A stretch of 6,231 nt of DNA from an uncultured Collinsella sp. (GTDB lineage Bacteria; Actinomycetota; Coriobacteriia; Coriobacteriales; Coriobacteriaceae). Shown piece by piece: positions 1 through 5,967 of this stretch. The notes below the pieces were generated by a model that was not told the origin of the DNA, ran no database searches, and worked only from the letters and a program-made list of their open reading frames with translations. A program made the translations under genes and the position numbers. Positions within the stretch are counted from its first letter, which is position 1, and each line of letters starts with the position of its first letter. The stretch lies in the NCBI GenBank assembly GCA_900549355.1, contig UROA01000108.1:1-6231 (forward strand), read 5' to 3'.

Positions 1-1720
1 CATACATCGCCATGGTGAGGAAGGTGGTGTTCAGGTACGGGCGGCAGGGCAGGCCAAAGCTGATGTTCGATACGCCGAGTGCGCACTTGACGCCCAGACG
101 CTCCTTGCACAGAGACATGGCACGTAGAATCTGCTCAGCCTGGCGCTGGTTGGTCGAGGCGGTCATGACCAGGCAGTCGATGAGGATACGGTCTGGGCCG
201 ATGCCGTAACGGGCGGCTTCGGCCACGATGCGCTCGGCGATGGCGAAGCGAGCCTCGGCGGTATCGGGGATGCCGCCTTCGTCGAGCGTGAGGCCGACGA
301 CGTTGGCGCCGTAGTGGGCGACCAGCGGAAAGATCTCATCCATGATCTGCTGCTTGCCGTTGACCGAGTTGATGATGGGCTTGCCGGCGTAGCGGCGCAC
401 GGCGGCCTCGACGGCGGCAGGGTCGGTGGAGTCGATCTGCAGCGGCAGCAGCGTGGAGCCTTGGAGCTGCTCGGTCGCTTGCTGGATGACCTTGACCTCG
501 TCGATCTCGGGCAGGCCCACGTTGACGTCCAGGATGTCGGCGCCCTGCTCCTGCTGGCTGATGCCCTGGCTCACGACGTAGTCCAGGTCGCCGTCGCGTA
601 GGGCCTGCTGCAGGCGCTTTTTGCCGGTGGGATTGATGCGCTCGCCGATGACGGCAATCTTGTGGCCGTCGCAGGGGAGGTCCACGACCGTCTGGGCGCT
701 CGTGACCGACATACTGGGCTTGCGGTGGCGCGGGCTGGGCGTGTGGTTGTCGATAAGCGTGCGTAGAGCCGCCATGTGCGCCGGCGTGGTGCCGCAGCAA
801 CCGCCCACGACGCTCACGCCGTCCTCAATCATGCCGGCGACGGCCTCGGCGTATTCGGGTGCCTGGATATCAAAGACGGTATTGCCGTCATCGTCCACGC
901 GGGGCAGTCCCGCATTGGCCTGCACCATAACGGGTTTGTCGGTGACGGTGAGCATACGTGCAGCGAGCCCTCGGAGCTCGGCCGGGCCCTGGCTACAGTT
1001 GATGCCCAGGACGTCGGCACCGATGGCGTCGAGGGTGATGGCGGCGACCTCGGGGCTCGTGCCCAAGAAGGTGCGGCCGTCTTCCTCAAAGGTCATGGTG
1101 GCAAAGACGGGCAAGTCGGAGTTCTCGCGGCAGGCGAGGACTGCCGCCTTGATCTCGGCCAGGTCGGTCATAGTCTCGATAATAAAGAGGTCCACACCCG
1201 CGGCGACGCCGGCGCGCACCTCCTCGGCAAAGAGGTCGTAGGCCTCGTCAAAGCTGAGGGTGCCCAGGGGGCGCAGCAGGGCGCCGATGGGGCCGATGTC
1301 GCCGGCGACGTAGCGGGCGCCGGCCTCGCGGGCGCAGGTGACTGCCGCGGCAAAGACGTCTGCCACGGTGGCGGCGCCGTCGAGCTTGTGGGCGTTGGCG
1401 CCAAAGGTGTTGGCGGTGATCACGTCACAGCCGGCCTCGACGTACTGACGCTGAATATCGGTAATGACCTGGGGCTCCTCAAAGTTGAGCAACTCGGGCA
1501 GGGCGCCTGCCTTCATGCCGGCGGCCTGCAACATGGTGCCCATGCCGCCGTCAAACAGCAGGTGCCCGGTGCCCTCGATGGCGGCACGCAGGCGATCGTC
1601 CTTAATGCGAAGGTCATCGATCGTGCGCGTTTTGTACGCGGCACCGTTGCAGCGCGCAGCATTGACGGGTGCCGCCAGCGCGGCACCGTCCAGATCATGA
1701 GTGATAAGCGGAGTAAACAT
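1..1720 (-). CDS. metH: Cobalamin-dependent methionine synthase, N-terminal part (runs off left edge)
   Basis: This enzyme transfers a methyl group from 5-methyltetrahydrofolate, through cobalamin, to homocysteine to make methionine in the cytoplasm. The frame is open from the ATG at 1720 to the edge, giving 573 residues. The homocysteine-binding domain spans about residues 50-330: DGGMGTM at 57-63, GINCSQGP with Cys242, and GGCCGTTP with Cys308 and Cys309. These three cysteines are the family's zinc ligands. The pterin-binding domain starts near residue 355: ERINPTGKK around 360-368, GADILDVNVG around 393-402, then PLQIDSTD, and GVSNISFGLP close to the edge. The cobalamin cap and binding domains would lie beyond the window. 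The start is supported by AGGAG six bases upstream, and the next in-frame Met is residue 60, inside the catalytic motif. About 50 residues precede the first conserved motif, a longish N-terminus. It is the third gene of the metF operon, and the upstream activation gene suggests this MetH lacks its own C-terminal activation domain. Confidence 0.95.
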   Translation of the reverse strand, partial: MFTPLITHDLDGAALAAPVNAARCNGAAYKTRTIDDLRIKDDRLRAAIEGTGHLLFDGGMGTMLQAAGMKAGALPELLNFEEPQVITDIQRQYVEAGCDVITANTFGANAHKLDGAATVADVFAAAVTCAREAGARYVAGDIGPIGALLRPLGTLSFDEAYDLFAEEVRAGVAAGVDLFIIETMTDLAEIKAAVLACRENSDLPVFATMTFEEDGRTFLGTSPEVAAITLDAIGADVLGINCSQGPAELRGLAARMLTVTDKPVMVQANAGLPRVDDDGNTVFDIQAPEYAEAVAGMIEDGVSVVGGCCGTTPAHMAALRTLIDNHTPSPRHRKPSMSVTSAQTVVDLPCDGHKIAVIGERINPTGKKRLQQALRDGDLDYVVSQGISQQEQGADILDVNVGLPEIDEVKVIQQATEQLQGSTLLPLQIDSTDPAAVEAAVRRYAGKPIINSVNGKQQIMDEIFPLVAHYGANVVGLTLDEGGIPDTAEARFAIAERIVAEAARYGIGPDRILIDCLVMTASTNQRQAEQILRAMSLCKERLGVKCALGVSNISFGLPCRPYLNTTFLTMAMY

Positions 1721-1726
1721 CGATGG

Positions 1727-1731
1727 CTCCT
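1727..1731 (-). promoter_or_regulatory. Ribosome binding site of metH
   Basis: AGGAG lies six bases before the metH ATG and fixes that start. The TAG stop of the upstream activation gene occupies 1732-1730 and overlaps the purine run. Ribosomes ending translation there are placed on the metH site, which suggests translational coupling (inference). Confidence 0.75.
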
Positions 1732-2518
1732 AATGGCTGGAATAGCAGGTGGTGTGGGCGGCGCGGAAGCGGCAGTGCTCACGCATGCGGCAGATATTGC
1801 AGGTGGGGCGGCTCTGGGCGTCGTGGACTTCGCCGTCGAACAGACCGATCACCGCGGTCACGCTCTTGGTGGGCATGAGCAGGCTGGTGGGGGTGACGGT
1901 AAGTCCAATGAGGCGCGTGGCGTTGAGTGCATCCACGATCGAGCGCTGGGCCGTAAGCGGGCAGTCGCCATAACCGGGACTGAAGCGCCAGTTACCGGCG
2001 AGTCCGTGTGCAGCGGCCGCAGCCTGGCCCTGCTGGTCCATCTGCTCGACGGCGGCTTCTACATAGGCAGAGCATGCGGCGTCGAGCACGGCGCCTTCCA
2101 GGGGTTGCTGGGTTCCGGTGGTTCGCAGACGGCGTTCGGCAGACATCCCGAGGGTACATGCCATGAGCGCCGCCAGGCGGGCGTCCTTAAGGTGGCGATA
2201 GATATCACGACCCCGCAGCTCAACATTGGTGCCAACCAAGCGGATGCAGGGCTCGCCCTGCTCGCCAACGCCCGTGGCATCGACGGCAAACACGCGTCGC
2301 ACGCCGCGGGGCTCAATGTCCAGCTCCAGACGCTCAACGACAAGCTCAATACGCTGCGACAGCTCTGGCTCAATCTGCTGGCCGCCGTAGCCCAGGTAGC
2401 GCAGCATCTCGGCACGGTCGACACGAGGGTGGTGGACAGCGTCGATACGATAAAGCGCCGGCGACGCAAGGTCGGCCGGCACTTCAACAACGGTTATATC
2501 GGCGTGCGGTTTTTCCAT
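1730..2518 (-). CDS. Stand-alone methionine synthase activation (AdoMet-binding) protein
   Basis: A 262-residue protein matching the vitamin B12-dependent methionine synthase activation domain, which binds S-adenosylmethionine and supports reductive re-methylation of inactive cob(II)alamin on MetH. Near the N-terminus is EMLRYLGYGGQ (about 37-47), typical of the separate-gene form. The core has RFSPGYGDCPL at 178-188; the RxxPGY pattern matches the AdoMet-binding segment known from E. coli MetH. TPTSLLMPTKSVTAVIGL follows at 209-226. The C-terminus has a cysteine cluster, Cys240-x2-Cys243-x5-Cys249-x8-Cys258, which suggests a metal or Fe-S site; that is inference. In E. coli this activity is a C-terminal domain of MetH, while Thermotoga maritima is a known case of a separate gene. 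The ATG overlaps the metF stop by one base (TAATG), so translation is probably coupled to metF. metH follows after nine bases. Confidence 0.9.
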   Translation of the reverse strand: MEKPHADITVVEVPADLASPALYRIDAVHHPRVDRAEMLRYLGYGGQQIEPELSQRIELVVERLELDIEPRGVRRVFAVDATGVGEQGEPCIRLVGTNVELRGRDIYRHLKDARLAALMACTLGMSAERRLRTTGTQQPLEGAVLDAACSAYVEAAVEQMDQQGQAAAAAHGLAGNWRFSPGYGDCPLTAQRSIVDALNATRLIGLTVTPTSLLMPTKSVTAVIGLFDGEVHDAQSRPTCNICRMREHCRFRAAHTTCYSSH

Positions 2519-3390
2519 TACCCCAGGCGCTCCATAATGGTCGCGGCGATTGCAGGACGGTTCATAGTGTACAGGTGCAGACCGTCGGCACCGTGCTCCT
2601 TAAGGTCGCAAAGCTGACGAGCAGCATAATCTACACCGGCCGCCTGCAGGCTCTCGGGGTCGTTCTCGTACTTGGCGAGAATCTTGATGACGGGGGAGGG
2701 CAGCGACGCACCGCACATAAAGACCATGCGGCTGATCTGCGACTTGCCCATAAACGGCATGATGCCCGCGGTAATGGGCACGGTGATGCCGGCCTTGTCG
2801 GCAAGCTCGCGAAAACGGTAAAAGCACTCGTTATCAAAGAAGAGCTGCGTCACAAAGAAGCTCGCGCCGGCGTCCTGTTTTTGCTTGAGGTGCTCGACCG
2901 AGAGGTTGAGATCCTCGCAGGCAATGTGGCCCTCGGGGTAGGCTGCGGCACCCACGCAAAAGCCGGCGTCGACGAGCTCGGGGATAAGGTCGCGGGCGTA
3001 GGCGTAGTCCGAGGCGGGCTTGTCGTCCTCGGTCGCGCCAGCGGGAAGATCACCGCGCAGGGCCAGGATGTTTTCAGCGTCGGCGGTGCGATACTCGTCG
3101 ATCTTGGCGGCGATGTCGGCGTGGGTGCGGCCCACGCAGGTGAGGTGCGCTACCGAGGGCGTATCGAATTCGCTCGAAATCATATGCGCGATGGGGGCGG
3201 TGGTGGCACCGTTACCCGAGCCGCCGGCTGAGCAGGTGACCGAGACAAAGCTCGGCGAAAGCTTGCACAGATTGCCTGCCACTTTGCGAGCCGTGTCGAG
3301 GGTCAGCTCGCCCTTGGGCGGGAACATCTCAAACGAAACGGGTACGGTGCCCTGGGATGCTGCCTGCTTAAAAAGCTCGTCGACGCGCAT
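2518..3390 (-). CDS. metF: 5,10-methylenetetrahydrofolate reductase
   Basis: FAD-dependent reductase of the one-carbon pathway. It reduces 5,10-methylene-tetrahydrofolate to 5-methyl-tetrahydrofolate, the methyl donor for the MetH encoded downstream. The product is 290 residues, close to the usual bacterial length (about 296 in E. coli), and forms a single TIM-barrel. Motifs in order: SFEMFPPK at 19-26 with the catalytic-type Glu21; FVSVTCSAGGS at 48-58; HLTCVGRT at 82-89; ILALRGDLP at 108-116, with Asp114 matching the flavin-contacting Asp120 of E. coli; GAAAYPEGH at 147-155; GASFFVTQLFFD at 175-186; then ITAGIMPF, and GADGLHLYTMNR near the C-terminus. The frame is open upstream to an ATG at 3456, but AAAGGAG sits six bases before the ATG at 3390, and the added upstream residues look unlike the family. 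It is the first gene of the operon and shares one base with the next gene. Confidence 0.96.
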   Translation of the reverse strand: MRVDELFKQAASQGTVPVSFEMFPPKGELTLDTARKVAGNLCKLSPSFVSVTCSAGGSGNGATTAPIAHMISSEFDTPSVAHLTCVGRTHADIAAKIDEYRTADAENILALRGDLPAGATEDDKPASDYAYARDLIPELVDAGFCVGAAAYPEGHIACEDLNLSVEHLKQKQDAGASFFVTQLFFDNECFYRFRELADKAGITVPITAGIMPFMGKSQISRMVFMCGASLPSPVIKILAKYENDPESLQAAGVDYAARQLCDLKEHGADGLHLYTMNRPAIAATIMERLG

Positions 3391-3396
3391 ATCGTG

Positions 3397-3403
3397 CTCC
3401 TTT
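3397..3403 (-). promoter_or_regulatory. Ribosome binding site of metF
   Basis: AAAGGAG lies six bases upstream of the ATG at 3390. It decides this start over the in-frame ATG at 3456, which has no comparable site. Confidence 0.85.
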
Positions 3404-3481
3404 GGATACGTAATAGTGCGATGTGTTGTAAGGATTCTACAGCACCACTGTGCCACGATGGAGTTTCACTCGCTATTTGGG

Positions 3482-3563
3482 GATACCAATCGAAAATGCT
3501 TCGCTATCGGCATTTCCTATAACAGTGCGGTCAATGTAGGATGGGGCTATATCGAATGGTATC
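3482..3563. repeat. Long-range inverted repeat, 11 of 12 bases complementary
   Basis: GATACCAATCGA at 3482-3493 is complementary to TCGAATGGTATC at 3552-3563, with one mismatch. Between the arms is a smaller stem, AAATGC at 3494-3499 with GCATTT at 3510-3515, around a ten-base loop. The right arm shares TGGTAT (3557-3562) with the hairpin at 3539-3596, so the two structures exclude each other. Confidence 0.6.
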
Positions 3564-3596
3564 TGATACGAAATACCAGTTAATAAAGCCCCGTCC
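3539..3596. repeat. Two-level hairpin with 10-bp outer stem
   Basis: GGATGGGGCT at 3539-3548 pairs with AGCCCCGTCC at 3587-3596 over ten base pairs, including one T-G wobble (3542 with 3593). Inside, TGGTAT at 3557-3562 pairs with ATACCA at 3573-3578 around a ten-base loop. The wobble pairs only in plus-strand RNA; on the minus strand it becomes an A-C mismatch. This slightly favours a plus-strand transcript. No T-run follows on either side, so it is not a standard intrinsic terminator. Confidence 0.65.
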
Positions 3597-3657
3597 CAAA
3601 TTGACTACCCTTAAACCATGGGGAGAGGTCTGCAATTTATGCAGTTGATTGGCTGTT

Positions 3658-3677
3658 GAGGGTGGCAACGCCGCCTC
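3658..3677 (+). promoter_or_regulatory. GC-rich hairpin upstream of glnN
   Basis: The left arm (3658-3666) and right arm (3670-3677) form eight base pairs with one bulged G, one T-G wobble and a three-base loop, AAC. A second CCTC at 3688-3691 could compete with the one at 3674-3677 for the GAGG at 3658-3661. The role is unknown. Confidence 0.4.
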
Positions 3678-3692
3678 GATAGGGTAACCTCA

Positions 3693-3720
3693 TTGATTGG
3701 TTTCGCGACAGCAACATAAC
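3693..3720 (+). promoter_or_regulatory. Weak candidate promoter of glnN
   Basis: A possible -35 TTGATT at 3693-3698 and -10 CATAAC at 3715-3720 are separated by 16 bases, each matching four of six consensus positions. Transcription would begin near 3727, giving a leader of about 90 bases. The pair overlaps the hairpin at 3700-3737, which could then be an operator rather than an RNA structure. This is the best pair seen but not a strong one. Confidence 0.25.
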
Positions 3721-3737
3721 GGTAATGTCGCGGAAAC
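3700..3737 (+). repeat. 11-bp inverted repeat upstream of glnN
   Basis: GTTTCGCGACA at 3700-3710 pairs with 3727-3737 (TGTCGCG, then AAAC after one bulged G at 3733). The loop is 15 bases. It is the longest complementary pair in the glnN upstream region, and could be a protein-binding operator or an RNA hairpin. Confidence 0.55.
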
Positions 3738-3741
3738 ACGG

Positions 3742-3761
3742 CGAGTCTAAGCTATGACTCG
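3742..3761 (+). repeat. Inverted repeat CGAGTC / GACTCG in glnN leader
   Basis: Six perfectly complementary bases at 3742-3747 and 3756-3761 enclose an eight-base loop. Two G-T wobbles could extend the stem outward. Confidence 0.45.
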
Positions 3762-3776
3762 TTCGTTAGTAATCAA

Positions 3777-3795
3777 CACCGCTTCTCACGCGGTG
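3777..3795 (+). repeat. Hairpin just before the glnN ribosome binding site
   Basis: CACCGC at 3777-3782 pairs with GCGGTG at 3790-3795 around a seven-base loop. The stem ends eight bases before the AAGGGAG ribosome binding site. It does not cover that site, but is close enough to affect initiation if it folds. Confidence 0.45.
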
Positions 3796-3803
3796 CCGAT
3801 ACG

Positions 3804-3810
3804 AAGGGAG
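3804..3810 (+). promoter_or_regulatory. Ribosome binding site of glnN
   Basis: AAGGGAG lies six bases before the ATG at 3817. It selects this start over the in-frame ATG at 3754, which lacks a Shine-Dalgarno and would put coding sequence across the leader hairpins. Confidence 0.8.
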
Positions 3811-3816
3811 TTCCGT

Positions 3817-5904
3817 ATGGCCGAACTTACTGACCGCTTCGGGACCATGGTGTTCTCTGAGGAAGTCATGAAGGACTACCTCCCCAAGGACATTTGGAAG
3901 CGCCTTGCTGCAACCCTCGAGGGCGGTGAGCCGCTCGACCTGGATGTGGCCAACGCCGTTGCCCATGCCATGAAGGTCTGGGCCATCTCCAAGGGCGCGA
4001 CGCACTACGCGCACTGGTTCCAGCCGCTTTCGGGCATTACTTCCGAGAAGCACGACAGCTTCCTCGAGCCCAACCACGACGGCACCGCCATTACCAAGTT
4101 TACGGGCAAGAACCTCATCCAGGGCGAGCCCGATGCCTCCAGCTTCCCCAACGGCGGCCTGCGTGCTACCTTCGAGGCCCGTGGCTACACCGCTTGGGAC
4201 CCCACTAGCCCCGCCTTTATCAAGGACGATGTCCTGTGCATCCCCACGGCTTTCTGCTCCTACACGGGCGAGGCCCTGGACAAGAAGACCCCGCTGCTGC
4301 GTTCCATGACCGCGCTCTCGCGTGAGTCTAAGCGCGTTTTGGCGCTGTTCGGTAAGACCCCCAAGAAGGTCGTTCCTTCCGTGGGCGACGAGCAGGAGTA
4401 CTTCCTGATCAAGAAGGACGCTTACCGCAAGCGCAAGGACCTGGTCATTACCGGCCGCACCCTCTTTGGTGCTGCTCCATGCAAGGGTCAGGAGCTCGAG
4501 GAGCACTACTTTGGCGCTATCCGCCCCACCGTCTCGGCCTACATGAAGGACTTGGACGATGAGCTGTGGGCGCTCGGCATTCCCGCCAAGACCAAGCACA
4601 ACGAGGTTGCTCCCTGCCAGCATGAGCTCGCCCCCGTCTATGGCGAAGTCAACGAGGCCATCGACCAGAACCTGGTCATGATGGAGAAAATGAAGCTCAT
4701 CGCCTCCCGCCACGACTTGGTTTGCCTGCTGCACGAGAAACCCTTCGAGGGCATCAACGGTTCGGGCAAGCACAACAACTGGTCGCTTGGCACCGAGTCC
4801 GAGAATCTGCTCGATCCGGGCGACACCCCGCTCGACAACCTGCAGTTCATCGTCTTCCTCACTGCGGTGATCGAGGCCGTCGATAACTATCAGGAGCTCC
4901 TGCGTGCCTCTGTTGCCTCGGCCGGCAACGACCATCGTCTGGGCGCCAACGAGGCTCCTCCGGCGATTATGTCCATCTTCCTGGGCGACCAGCTTACCGA
5001 GGTCGTCGAGAAGATCATCGATGGCAAGGCTTCCGTCCATGCCACGCGCGGCGTGCTCGACCTGGGCGCCGATACCCTGCCCAAGCTGATGCAGGACAAC
5101 ACCGACCGCAACCGCACCTCCCCGTTTGCCTTCACCGGCAATAAGTTCGAGTTCCGTGCCTGCGGCTCCGAGCAGAACGTCTCCGACTCCAACCTGGTGC
5201 TCGATGCCGCCGTGGCCAAGTCGCTCAAGTCCTTCGCCGACGCACTCGAGGGTACGCCCGAGGATGAGTTCCAGGACGCTGCGCTCGAGTACTGCAAGAA
5301 GGTCCTGACCGACCACCAACGCATCCTCTTTTCCGGCGATGGCTACTCCGACGAGTGGCCCGTCGAGGCCGAGAAGCGCGGCCTTGCCAACAACAAGACC
5401 ACGGCCGACGCCCTGCCCGCCTTTGTTTCCGATAAGGCCATCGCGCTCTTTGAGGAGACGGGTGTCCTGACCAAGGCCGAGGCCCAGTGCCGCTACGACT
5501 GCAAGCTCGAGAAGTACAACAAGCTCATGAACATCGAGGCCACCACGATGGTTCGCGAGGCGCGTCGTACCTATCGCCCGGTCATTACCGCCTATGCCAC
5601 CAAGGTCGCTAAGGGCCTTGAGACTATTCGTGCCGCCGGCGCCGAGGCCGCCATGCAGTGTGAGCAGAACACGCTCAACAAGCTCTGCAACGGCATCACC
5701 ACCATCAATGACTCCATCAAGGCGCTCGACGCTGTGCATCAGAAGGCCGAGGGCCTCGATGGCCAGGAGCAGGCCAACGTGTATGCACACGAGGTCGTCC
5801 CCGCTATGGATACGCTGCGCGCCGCCGTGGATGCCATGGAGGAGATCGTGGCCGCCGACTACTGGCCGGTCCCGACCTACGACGACATCCTGTTCTACGT
5901 GTAG
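3817..5904 (+). CDS. glnN: Glutamine synthetase type III
   Basis: Cytoplasmic ATP-dependent ligase that joins ammonia to glutamate to form glutamine. Type III enzymes are dodecamers of roughly 700-residue subunits, much larger than the 440-470 of type I; this one has 695. From the N-terminus: RFGTMVFSEEVMKDYLP (7-23), a type III hallmark; THYAHWFQPLSGITSEKHDSF; GGLRATFEARGYTAWDPTSP; and GDEQEYF at 190-196, whose acidic residues match the metal-binding ExE region. Next come HNEVAPCQHELAPVY at 261-275; GINGSGKHNNWSL at 312-324, with His319 in the glutamate and metal site; GNDHRLGANEAPPAI at 370-384; and NRTSPFAFTGNKFEFR at 432-447, the phosphate- and glutamate-binding end of the catalytic core. 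The C-terminal third is charged and probably helical, ending in YWPVPTYDDILFYV as usual for the family. No key residue looks missing. It stands alone, divergent from metF, with its own terminator. Nitrogen control is expected but unproven here. Confidence 0.97.
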   Translation: MAELTDRFGTMVFSEEVMKDYLPKDIWKRLAATLEGGEPLDLDVANAVAHAMKVWAISKGATHYAHWFQPLSGITSEKHDSFLEPNHDGTAITKFTGKNLIQGEPDASSFPNGGLRATFEARGYTAWDPTSPAFIKDDVLCIPTAFCSYTGEALDKKTPLLRSMTALSRESKRVLALFGKTPKKVVPSVGDEQEYFLIKKDAYRKRKDLVITGRTLFGAAPCKGQELEEHYFGAIRPTVSAYMKDLDDELWALGIPAKTKHNEVAPCQHELAPVYGEVNEAIDQNLVMMEKMKLIASRHDLVCLLHEKPFEGINGSGKHNNWSLGTESENLLDPGDTPLDNLQFIVFLTAVIEAVDNYQELLRASVASAGNDHRLGANEAPPAIMSIFLGDQLTEVVEKIIDGKASVHATRGVLDLGADTLPKLMQDNTDRNRTSPFAFTGNKFEFRACGSEQNVSDSNLVLDAAVAKSLKSFADALEGTPEDEFQDAALEYCKKVLTDHQRILFSGDGYSDEWPVEAEKRGLANNKTTADALPAFVSDKAIALFEETGVLTKAEAQCRYDCKLEKYNKLMNIEATTMVREARRTYRPVITAYATKVAKGLETIRAAGAEAAMQCEQNTLNKLCNGITTINDSIKALDAVHQKAEGLDGQEQANVYAHEVVPAMDTLRAAVDAMEEIVAADYWPVPTYDDILFYV

Positions 5905-5933
5905 AGCGTAACTGACATATCGTCACGGTATTG

Positions 5934-5967
5934 AGCCGGGGTCCGCATCATGCGGGCCCCGGTTTTT
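5934..5967 (+). terminator. Intrinsic terminator of glnN
   Basis: A 12-bp GC-rich stem, 5936-5947 with 5951-5962, has one T-G wobble and a three-base loop (TCA). It is followed directly by TTTTTGTTT. It begins 31 bases after the glnN stop. There is no matching T-run on the minus strand, so it acts for glnN only. Confidence 0.93.

Larger units (their letters stand above)
3391..3816. other. Divergent metF-glnN intergenic region, rich in inverted repeats
   Basis: These 426 bases separate two divergent genes and must carry both promoters. The base composition is visibly more AT-rich than in the flanking genes. For metF, the best -10 I see on the minus strand is TAGAAT at 3439-3434, with only a poor -35 (TCCATC) 17 bases upstream. 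A TTGACC at 3534-3529 is a good -35 without a convincing partner. For glnN, a weak pair lies at 3693-3720. The octamer TTGATTGG occurs at 3645-3652 and again at 3693-3700. A 15-base inverted repeat (CTGCA, five bases, TGCAG) lies at 3630-3644. I found no match to SAM, cobalamin, glycine or cyanobacterial glnA RNA consensus sequences. Confidence 0.7.

Noticed and set aside
776..2617. 613-codon open frame on the plus strand, opposite metH, the activation gene and the end of metF
   Set aside because: It runs antisense across several genes with clear family motifs and has low-complexity Gly/Ala/His/Asp composition. It is a shadow frame.
3391..3456. Longer metF beginning at the ATG at 3456
   Set aside because: The 22 added residues look unlike the family and have no ribosome binding site, whereas the ATG at 3390 has AAAGGAG at ideal spacing.
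3436..3460. CCACTG-like sequence resembling part of a cobalamin riboswitch near metF
   Set aside because: It is on the plus strand, so wrongly oriented for metF, and the rest of the B12-box consensus is absent. The minus strand shows no cobalamin or SAM riboswitch core either.
3471..3516. 15-codon leader peptide on the minus strand upstream of metF
   Set aside because: The codons show no run of Met or other attenuator-type residues, and the purine run sits too close to the ATG.
3754..3816. Longer glnN beginning at the ATG at 3754
   Set aside because: There is no Shine-Dalgarno, and the extension crosses two leader hairpins. The ATG at 3817 has AAGGGAG six bases upstream and starts with the family's usual N-terminus.
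3766..5790. 674-codon open frame on the minus strand, opposite glnN
   Set aside because: It lies entirely antisense to a well-conserved glutamine synthetase. Its product is rich in Gly, Leu and Val with no recognisable domain, as expected for the shadow of a gene with GC-rich third positions.
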